A stretch of 5,346 nucleotides of DNA, from contig PMHI01000728.1 in NCBI GenBank assembly GCA_003156615.1, positions 2,953 through 8,298 of the forward strand, given 5' to 3'. Positions 1-5,053 of this stretch are shown one piece after another. This DNA comes from Acidobacteriaceae bacterium (GTDB lineage Bacteria > Acidobacteriota > Terriglobia > Terriglobales > SbA1). The notes beneath the pieces were generated by a model that was not told the origin of the DNA, searched no databases, and saw nothing but the letters and a program-made list of their open reading frames with translations. Each line of letters begins with the position of its first letter. The stretch's first letter is position 1. The position numbers and the translations under genes are program-made.

Positions 1-608
1 GCGGCCAACGGTTCTTCGAGCAGAGTGAGCGTCTCGAGTCCGGCACGGCGGGCGGCTTCGACCGTCAGCTCACGCGCTTCCTCATCGAAAGAAGCGGGCA
101 CAGCGAGGACGATTTCCTGATGCTCAAAACGCGTTTCGTTGTCAGTCCCAATGGCGCCGTTCCAGGCGTCGCGCAAATGCATGAGGTAGCGCGCCGACGC
201 TTCGACCGGGGAAATCATGGGCTGCGGCGGTTCCGCTTGTGCCGGCAGAATCTTGGCGCGGCGATCCACACCAGGATAGGAGAGCCACGACTTGGCCGAT
301 GAAACTTGGCGGCTCGGTACCAGCGCTCCCTGTTCGCGCGCGAGCACACCTGTAACCATTGGCGGATTCTCATCCCACGTGGCGCTCACGGCTCCGGCAG
401 ACAACTCATCTTCGGTGGGGAAGTAAAGAAAAGAAGGAAGTGCGGGAAGCGTGAGGACTTCCCCGTGCGCCACCAACTGCGGTATGGGGAACACACGAAT
501 AGGGGGACCTGCATCGGCGACTTCCGGAGTATCGATGTACGCGTCGATATACGCTACGACAGAGTTTGTCGTGCCCAGATCAACGCCGATCAGATAACGA
601 GAAGGCAC
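1..608 (-). CDS. Second Hsp70-family chaperone (partial, N-terminal ~202 residues)
   Basis: The protein runs off the left edge of the window, so only the N-terminal half of the ATPase domain is visible. Seen: the first phosphate-binding loop GVDLGTTNSVV at residues 9-19, then SAKSWLSYPGVD, SPVEASARYL, VPASFDEEARELT and LLEEPLA, all in one unbroken frame. These match the upstream Hsp70 block for block, so the two are tandem paralogues. The start is taken at GTG 608-606 because GGAGGTGA (624-617) lies 8 bases before it. An in-frame GTG at 620 would fall inside that Shine-Dalgarno. The ribosome binding site spans the stop codon of the preceding gene, so translation of the two is probably coupled. 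Family knowledge: in such tandem sets the second copy is often longer, with an extra C-terminal region; this cannot be checked here. Role inferred: ATP-dependent cytoplasmic chaperone of unknown client. Confidence 0.9.
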   Translation of the reverse strand, partial: MPSRYLIGVDLGTTNSVVAYIDAYIDTPEVADAGPPIRVFPIPQLVAHGEVLTLPALPSFLYFPTEDELSAGAVSATWDENPPMVTGVLAREQGALVPSRQVSSAKSWLSYPGVDRRAKILPAQAEPPQPMISPVEASARYLMHLRDAWNGAIGTDNETRFEHQEIVLAVPASFDEEARELTVEAARRAGLETLTLLEEPLA

Positions 609-615
609 CGGCGGC

Positions 616-625
616 CTCACCTCCC
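616..625 (-). promoter_or_regulatory. Ribosome binding site of the second Hsp70 gene
   Basis: The minus strand reads GGGAGGTGAG, a near-perfect anti-16S match, 8 bases before GTG 608. It contains the TGA stop (619-617) of the upstream Hsp70 gene. This decides the start codon and implies translational coupling. Confidence 0.8.
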
Positions 626-2464
626 GGTCTTTTCGCGAATGTTCAGCTCAAGCTTCCAGCGCTCGGTGCCGTCGCGAGATACGCACCAGACCTCGAGGGT
701 GCCGAGTTCGGTGACCCGAGTCTCGAGCCGCACCGGTACAACCGTTCCTTGCTGGCCATCCAGTTTGAGCGTGACCTCCAGCGGGCTGAGTTCCTCGATA
801 TCGGAACCCCAATCTTCCAGCAGGCTGCCGACATGGTCTTGCTTACGGACGCTGGAACTCAGGAAACGAAACTCGGCTGGTTCGCCGACGACGAGGCCGA
901 ACTCTCGGCCGGTAATCGTGGCTTCGGTGCCCTCTTCCATGCCAAAGGGAACGACGCAGAGGGCCTTGAGCGGAGCTTCCATGCCGGGCACGGCCGGCAT
1001 TGCGCTTTCAATTCCGATGTAGTAGGTGCGCGAGGCGCCACTGCGGATGCGCACACCGCGACCTCGACGAGCCTTCCCGTAATAGGCCGCGCCGCGCGCA
1101 ACGGCGTGCTCCAAGTCGGGAGCTTCGAGGACTTGCTCTGCCCCGAGCGCGTCGAATCCTTCTTGTCGCAACCAGCTGTTCAGCACCTCGACCACCCGGT
1201 CGCGCAGCACCGCCGCTTTCATCACTCCGCCGTTGAACAGGATGTGCGTGGGACATGCCAGTCCGCTCGGGCCGCGCCGGATGCCCGCCGCCTCGGGACT
1301 GTTGCGAACTTGCTCCGACAGAAACCGCGCCAGGTGCTTGGTGATGGCGGGATCGGCCGCATACGGCAGACCCAACTCCTGAAAGCCAACCCGGCGTTGC
1401 CGTGTCGGTAATTCGCCGCTCGCAACCTTGGGAAAAAATCCTTCGACCAGAACCTGGTCGAGGTCTTGGCGCACCAGTTCCGTCTTGATGGTGCCGCCGA
1501 TGAGCTTCGTCCCCTTGCCCAGCAACGTGATTGGGCGCTTCTGCGTCTTGGGCGATTCGAACAGTTTTTCCTTCTCGATGCGGCACTGATGCCACAGACC
1601 GTGCAACTGCCAGGTATCGATGCGGTTGCCCAAGGCCTCAAGCCGCTGCTGCAGAACGCGCGCCAGCGCCAAGTCCATGTTGTCGCCGCCCAGCAAGATG
1701 TGATCGCCAACGGCGACGCGCTTCAGCGTCAGGTCACCGTTCTCTTCGGAAACCACGATGAGGCTAAGATCCGTGGTGCCGCCGCCGACGTCGCACACGA
1801 GAACGAGGTCGCCGACCTTGATGCGGCGGCGCCAGGCATCACCCTGGCTTTCAAGCCACGCGTAAAATGCCGCCAGTGGCTCTTCCAGCAATGTGACGTG
1901 CGGATAACCGGCCTGTTCGGCGGCGCGCCTGGTCAACTCGCGGGCTTCTTCGTCGAACGAAGCGGGCACAGTGAGCAGCACGTCTTGCTGCGCAAGAGCG
2001 AGTTCTCCTAGCTCCCCTGTTTCGCCGCTTTCCCACACGGTGCGCAAGTACTGCAAGAACTGCGACGACGCTTCGACCGGCGATAGCTTGGGCACCTCTT
2101 CGGGCGCTTGCCAAGGCAAGATCGGCGCAGTGCGGTCCACCCCGGCGTAAGAGAGCCAGGACTTGGCCGAGGCGACCAGGCGGTTTGGACTCTCCGCGCC
2201 GCGTTTGCGCGCCAGTTCGCCGATCACGAACTGCGGCTCGGCTTCCCATGGCAAGGCGAGGCTGCCCTTGGGAAAGTCGAAATCGCCCGGAATATAGAGA
2301 GACGACGGCAGCAACGTGCGTTCCGCCACTTCGTTCGGATTCACGAGTTGCGGAATGCTGCGGACCTCGATGCGTCTTTCCTCTTCGGCAGCACTGGCGT
2401 TGCAGTGCGCCAGCGCCGAATTTGTGGTCCCTAGATCGATGCCAACAATGTATTTGGCCGCCAA
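617..2464 (-). CDS. Hsp70-family (DnaK-like) chaperone, 615 residues
   Basis: This is a complete Hsp70-type ATPase. Motifs, numbered from the TTG start: phosphate loop 1 GIDLGTTNS at 8-16, VPASFDEEA at 166-174, LEEPLAA at 193-199, phosphate loop 2 DVGGGTTD at 225-232, GGDNMD at 259-264, EKEK at 297-300, adenosine loop HILFNGGVMK at 407-416 and AVARGAAYYG at 454-463. Residues from about 475 to 615 form a divergent substrate-binding-like region ending in a WKLELNIREK strand. I see no obvious helical lid and no DnaK-type acidic tail. The start is TTG 2464, because AGGAGGAGA (2479-2471) sits 6 bases upstream. An in-frame ATG at 2491 has no Shine-Dalgarno and would add nine residues before the conserved KYIVGID. 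The gene lies 52 bases after the DUF2760 stop and directly before a paralogous Hsp70. It is not canonical DnaK; the 'FNGG' adenosine loop and the neighbours point to the uncharacterised Hsp70 branch linked with DUF2760. Confidence 0.93.
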   Translation of the reverse strand: MAAKYIVGIDLGTTNSALAHCNASAAEEERRIEVRSIPQLVNPNEVAERTLLPSSLYIPGDFDFPKGSLALPWEAEPQFVIGELARKRGAESPNRLVASAKSWLSYAGVDRTAPILPWQAPEEVPKLSPVEASSQFLQYLRTVWESGETGELGELALAQQDVLLTVPASFDEEARELTRRAAEQAGYPHVTLLEEPLAAFYAWLESQGDAWRRRIKVGDLVLVCDVGGGTTDLSLIVVSEENGDLTLKRVAVGDHILLGGDNMDLALARVLQQRLEALGNRIDTWQLHGLWHQCRIEKEKLFESPKTQKRPITLLGKGTKLIGGTIKTELVRQDLDQVLVEGFFPKVASGELPTRQRRVGFQELGLPYAADPAITKHLARFLSEQVRNSPEAAGIRRGPSGLACPTHILFNGGVMKAAVLRDRVVEVLNSWLRQEGFDALGAEQVLEAPDLEHAVARGAAYYGKARRGRGVRIRSGASRTYYIGIESAMPAVPGMEAPLKALCVVPFGMEEGTEATITGREFGLVVGEPAEFRFLSSSVRKQDHVGSLLEDWGSDIEELSPLEVTLKLDGQQGTVVPVRLETRVTELGTLEVWCVSRDGTERWKLELNIREKTGR

Positions 2465-2470
2465 TGAAAG

Positions 2471-2479
2471 TCTCCTCCT
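2471..2479 (-). promoter_or_regulatory. Ribosome binding site of the first Hsp70 gene
   Basis: The minus strand reads AGGAGGAGA, 6 bases before TTG 2464. The upstream ATG at 2491 would place this site inside the coding sequence, so the TTG is preferred as the real start. Confidence 0.75.
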
Positions 2480-2516
2480 CAAGCCCAACATCTACTGGGC
2501 GGATGTGGATCAGCCG

Positions 2517-3083
2517 TTACGAAAGTTCGACCTCAGCCGGCGCAACCACCATCCGGCCGGCGCCTTGCGGCAACGGGGGAAGATTCACTTCCTTCACGCG
2601 CCAGCCTTTGTGTCGTAACACACCGCGAACTGGCGGCTCACCTGCCACGTTGCCGATCAGTTTGATAGCCGTCAGGTCGAAACCCGCCGGCACCGTCACC
2701 GGTTGATCCTCTTCCGAGTTCAGAATCGGCTCCAGCTTTACATACTGGTCGAGCACCTGTCGGCAAGTGTCGTGGATGGTGCGGACCGCGGCTCCAATCT
2801 GCGCGTCGGGATAGGCGGAGATGTTCTCCGCCAGGAAATCAATGAGCCGCCCATCGCGTTGCAGCAGCGCAAGCATCTGGACGGCGCGATCGAACGCTTC
2901 CGAGGCTGGCCCTTCCACTTCCGTCGGACGAGAGACGGAAGGTGTAGCAACTGTCGCCGGCTGCGGAACCGGACGGGCAAGCTTGACCAGTTTCTGTGCG
3001 ACTTCGTTGGGAATGTCAACGTGGAACAGGATTGAAAAAAAACACCGAAAGGCAAAAGTTACCCGTTCCCAGAATCCGTTCAT
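2517..3083 (-). CDS. DUF2760 domain protein, 188 residues
   Basis: This is recognised as a DUF2760 protein from its overall layout. A short hydrophobic/aromatic N-terminus (VTFAFRCFFSILF, residues 8-20) precedes a Pro/Ala/Thr/Val-rich linker (about 38-60). Then comes the conserved C-terminal domain, with LALLQRDGRLIDFL (71-84), QIGAAVRTIHDTCR (95-108), VPAGFDLTAIKLIGNVAG (131-148) and LRHKGWRV (156-163), ending in APAEVEL. Length is as expected for the family. The ATG at 3083 is chosen because GGAG (3092-3089) lies 5 bases upstream; a GTG at 3089 would overlap that site. It is the first gene of the operon and is followed by two Hsp70 genes. The family has no known biochemical function. The constant neighbourhood suggests a partner or cofactor of these chaperones, which is inference. 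The aromatic N-terminus might touch a membrane, but it is short and interrupted by Arg and Cys, so I do not call a transmembrane helix. Confidence 0.88.
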   Translation of the reverse strand: MNGFWERVTFAFRCFFSILFHVDIPNEVAQKLVKLARPVPQPATVATPSVSRPTEVEGPASEAFDRAVQMLALLQRDGRLIDFLAENISAYPDAQIGAAVRTIHDTCRQVLDQYVKLEPILNSEEDQPVTVPAGFDLTAIKLIGNVAGEPPVRGVLRHKGWRVKEVNLPPLPQGAGRMVVAPAEVELS

Positions 3084-3088
3084 AGCCA

Positions 3089-3092
3089 CTCC
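3089..3092 (-). promoter_or_regulatory. Ribosome binding site of the DUF2760 gene
   Basis: GGAG on the minus strand is 5 bases before ATG 3083. It selects that ATG over the GTG at 3089, whose first base is the last base of this site. Confidence 0.55.
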
Positions 3093-3095
3093 GAT

Positions 3096-3134
3096 AATTA
3101 GAAATCCAACGATCTGAAATCCAACGAATTAGAA
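3096..3134. repeat. Short tandem repeat in the leader of the chaperone operon
   Basis: GAAATCCAACGA occurs at 3101-3112 and again at 3116-3127, a 12-base perfect repeat with a 15-base period. It is flanked on both sides by AATTAGAA (3096-3103 and 3127-3134). It lies just upstream of the DUF2760 ribosome binding site, in the presumed 5' untranslated region. It could be a double protein-binding site or a product of replication slippage. Confidence 0.7.
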
Positions 3135-3191
3135 TCATTCACCGCCACTTGCGCGCGCTGAATTCGAAGATAATCCGAGCGGTTTGTATGC

Positions 3192-3220
3192 ATCATACCA
3201 ATACGGTCAGACGATTCGTA
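3192..3220 (-). promoter_or_regulatory. Weak candidate promoter of the DUF2760-Hsp70-Hsp70 operon
   Basis: On the minus strand TATGAT (3197-3192) is a good -10 box. TTACGA lies 18 bases upstream as a poor -35, matching 3 of 6 positions. The inferred leader is about 100 bases. A dyad, GTATG-cat-CATAC (3186-3198, extended arms 3183-3201), overlaps the -10 and could be an operator. No heat-shock element such as a CIRCE-type inverted repeat was found. Confidence 0.3.
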
Positions 3221-3228
3221 ATAGCGGG

Positions 3229-3250
3229 CGACACCCTGGGCAGGGTCGTC
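3229..3250. other. Small G+C-rich hairpin in the divergent intergenic region
   Basis: ACCCTG (3233-3238) and CAGGGT (3241-3246) form a perfect inverted repeat, and GAC/GTC extends the stem past a one-base bulge. ATTTTAT follows on the plus strand. It resembles a poor intrinsic terminator, but no plus-strand gene ends just upstream, so its role is unclear. Nothing else stands out between 3135 and 3345 apart from the candidate promoter and dyad. Confidence 0.3.
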
Positions 3251-3345
3251 ATTTTATGCATTCGTCGAGGGACGGCGCTTTTTGTGGTTTAGGATGAATA
3301 AACGGGAAAGATCAGCGCGAGAAGAACGCTATGTGACCTGTCATC

Positions 3346-3699
3346 CGCCAGAATCGTTGACAAGCGTTACTAGGGTGCCAACTCTGGTCCGCGCCCACTC
3401 AACTCGCCGTGTCGAGAATGACTTTCTGGTTGGCTGTCATCCGGGAGGAATCGGGAGCCGATTCCTTGATCTGCAACAGATCACTTCTGGTATGCCGACG
3501 GTCATTGGGACCGTCTGAGGAATTTGAAATTGGCAAGCGTGCCCTACAGATGTTCGTCAGGGAATTCCCTTCAGCGAAAGTTGTTGCCGTCGGCAAAAAG
3601 GCGCAAAGATCGCTCAACTCGATTGGCATTCCCGGAGCGTATGTGCGCCATCCCGCCTACGGGGGCGCGACCAAATTTGCACAAGGGCTGGTTCAGTCG
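3346..3699 (+). pseudogene. Remnant of a uracil-DNA glycosylase-like gene (C-terminal part)
   Basis: From about 3508 to 3699 the plus strand encodes the C-terminal pattern of the uracil-DNA glycosylase-like family. It shows PSEEFEIG, then VVAVGKKAQRSL, then YVRHPAYGGATKF. These correspond to the family's 'NR-P/E-x-G', 'vvAvGrkA' and terminal 'vRHPxxGGxxxF' blocks. An asparagine-arginine pair (CNRS) sits upstream at about 3487-3498. The expected 'HP' block appears only in another frame, as GCHPGG near 3432-3449. That suggests a frameshift between 3450 and 3486. The catalytic N-terminal half is absent. The frame continues without a stop into the phosphopantetheinyl transferase, from a GTG at 3409 that has no Shine-Dalgarno. 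I read it as a decayed fragment. A genuine N-terminal extension of the transferase is the alternative. The family assignment rests on remembered motifs, not a search. Confidence 0.5.
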
Positions 3700-4467
3700 A
3701 TGGAGAATCAAAACATAGAGAGTTGCTCATTCGACCTCTCCGGGAGAAATGTCCACGTATGGGCCGTCCGCACTGAAGCACCGGGTGCCGTTGCGGAGCG
3801 GTTTGAGCTACATCTCGGTCCTGACGAGAAAGGCCGCGCCACGCGATTCCGATCTGACCATCTTCGGTATTCATTTGTCGTCGCGCGCGGCGTTCTACGA
3901 ATTCTGCTCGGACACTACCTGAACGCCTCCCCAAACAGTATTCGATTCAAGTACGGGTCGAGAGGAAAACCTGCACTTGCTGTACCGGCGAATATTGAAT
4001 TCAATGTGTCGCATTCTGCTGCTCTCGCCGTGTTTGCGTTCACGGCTGGCTGTGAGGTGGGTGTCGACATCGAGCAGATTCGCGCGCTACAGGATATGCA
4101 GACTATTGCGGACCGTTTTTTTTGTTCCGAGGAGGCCACCGAACTAATGTCGCTGACTGCGGACCAGCGCGAACGTGGTTTTTACCTCTGCTGGACACGC
4201 AAGGAGGCATATGTCAAAGCCACCGGCGACGGGTTATCTACACCGCTAGACTGTTTTCGGGTGACACTGCAGCCCAGTCAACCGGCCCGATTCATCCATC
4301 TCGCACACGACACGCGTGCTGCAGAATCGTGGACGCTACATGATCTCCGCCTGGCCTCGAACTATGCCGCGGCCCTAGCTTACCGCGATACAAAGCGTCC
4401 GGTTGCCCTATTCCGAATTATGAGTCCCGCCGAATTACTGAGCGTTCCAATTCGATCGCCGGATTGA
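3700..4467 (+). CDS. Sfp-type 4'-phosphopantetheinyl transferase
   Basis: It transfers phosphopantetheine from coenzyme A to the serine of acyl or peptidyl carrier domains, converting them from apo to holo form. Motifs, numbered from ATG 3700 (255 residues): GSRGKPAL at 86-93, FNVSHS at 101-106, VGVDIE at 120-125 (D123 and E125 are the expected metal ligands) and CWTRKEAYVKATGDG at 165-179 (the W-x-x-K-E-x-x-x-K signature with K168, E169 and K173). All key residues are present, and the length fits the Sfp/Gsp group rather than AcpS. The start is uncertain. ATG 3700 gives a normal-sized enzyme but only a weak AAGGG about 12 bases upstream. The frame stays open to GTG 3409, through a glycosylase-like remnant. 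The gene converges on a carrier-protein gene that supplies a likely substrate. Its wobble positions look less G+C-biased than those of the Hsp70 genes, which hints at separate ancestry. Confidence 0.88.
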   Translation: MENQNIESCSFDLSGRNVHVWAVRTEAPGAVAERFELHLGPDEKGRATRFRSDHLRYSFVVARGVLRILLGHYLNASPNSIRFKYGSRGKPALAVPANIEFNVSHSAALAVFAFTAGCEVGVDIEQIRALQDMQTIADRFFCSEEATELMSLTADQRERGFYLCWTRKEAYVKATGDGLSTPLDCFRVTLQPSQPARFIHLAHDTRAAESWTLHDLRLASNYAAALAYRDTKRPVALFRIMSPAELLSVPIRSPD

Positions 4468-4531
4468 ACTTCCCAGCCGCCGTCCGGCGATTGATGGACG
4501 CTACTGACGCTCTGATATTGAGCCGCAAACT

Positions 4532-4563
4532 CCGGCGTTCTAACGCCTGGCCAACCTTTTCTT
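4532..4563 (+). terminator. Possible terminator after the transferase gene
   Basis: GGCGTT (4534-4539) and AACGCC (4542-4547) form a tight hairpin. CC/GG extends the stem around a bulged T, and CTTTTCTT follows at 4556-4563. The T-run is separated from the stem by several bases, so this is a weak candidate. It lies about 65 bases beyond the transferase stop and within the tail of the convergent broken gene. Confidence 0.25.
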
Positions 4564-5053
4564 GAAACCGCACAGCGCGCGAACCCATCGTGGTTTGTGA
4601 TCCAAAATGCAGACCTCTCTCAATCGCCGGCGGGACACCGGGGAACGCCAAGCCGGTCGAGAACTCCTGAAGAATTGGCGGTGCCGCCGACGAAGTATTC
4701 GACCCCCGGAGCAGATTCCAGGAGTGGCTTCAGGAGGAGCAGTCCATAGCCGCGATGGGAAACATCCACGCGAGAACGCGTGGATGGCCGAGGCAAGAAT
4801 CTCACATCCCTTAAAGTGGTAACTGACCGGGATATTTCCGAGAAAGCCCACGATCTCCGCACCGTCTTGGATGACCCATCCGACTGGCCAATTTGGAACT
4901 CTTTTGTGACAGCGGGTTGTTGATCCAGAGATGCTCCCATTCCGCGCGAGTCTTTGTGCCCAGGCCGTTACGAAAAATCAAGGCGGCAATCTGTTCGAAC
5001 GCGGCAAGGGAAGCTTCCCGAACCTCGGGGTATGGCCGTGGTCGCAACTTCAA
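4542..5053 (-). pseudogene. Broken GNAT-like acyltransferase gene (two frameshifts, one nonsense codon)
   Basis: Three minus-strand frames join into one recognisable acyltransferase. Frame one starts at TTG 5053 and gives FEQIAALIFRNGLGTKTRAE, then WEHLWINNP, up to about 4892. One extra base near 4891 shifts it to a frame reading WPVGWVIQDGAEIVGFLGNI, then PVSYHFKG and ILASAIHAF, to about 4771. Another extra base at 4770 leads to VDVSHRGYGLLLLKPLL and LGVPRCPAGD. A TGA at 4622-4620 then stands where the family has Trp (GDW), after which ERSAFWITNHDGFA continues in frame. This order matches a GNAT-type family I know from exopolysaccharide and polyketide-like loci. The TTG start overlaps the carrier gene's TGA stop (TTGA), so the two were probably co-translated. 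The frame stays open beyond 4542, so the original end is unsure. Two frameshifts could be assembly errors; the nonsense codon is independent evidence of decay. Confidence 0.75.
4763..4786. repeat. Perfect 10-bp inverted repeat with a 4-base loop
   Basis: CATCCACGCG (4763-4772), loop AGAA, CGCGTGGATG (4777-4786). The arms are fully complementary. It lies inside the broken acyltransferase gene and covers the second frameshift. No T-run follows on either strand, so it is not a terminator. Confidence 0.8.

Noticed and set aside
618..620. GTG at 620 as the start of the second Hsp70
   Set aside because: It overlaps the stop of the preceding gene and lies inside the Shine-Dalgarno that serves GTG 608.
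306..2011. Long plus-strand open frames (306-1022, 566-1411, 1466-2011)
   Set aside because: They are antisense to the two Hsp70 genes, show no recognisable domains, and are expected in G+C-rich coding DNA.
1008..2249. Minus-strand alternative frames within the first Hsp70 (1008-1595, 1222-1710, 1851-2249)
   Set aside because: These are shadow frames of a gene with clear Hsp70 motifs. Their products are Arg/Ala/Ser-rich and resemble nothing.
3084..3410. Heat-shock operator (CIRCE type) upstream of the chaperone operon
   Set aside because: No TTAGCACTC-type inverted repeat was found, and the only dyad is short.
3282..3518. Plus-strand frame of 78 residues as an independent gene
   Set aside because: There is no ribosome binding site and no recognised domain. 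Its only notable part, GCHPGG, fits better as the shifted piece of the glycosylase remnant.
4418..4651. Minus-strand 77-residue frame at the convergent junction
   Set aside because: It overlaps the end of the transferase and the tail of the pseudogene, in a frame without family motifs.
4811..5053. Separate 80-residue protein at 4811-5053
   Set aside because: Its first 50 residues are the N-terminus of the broken acyltransferase, and the rest is out-of-frame sequence after the first frameshift.
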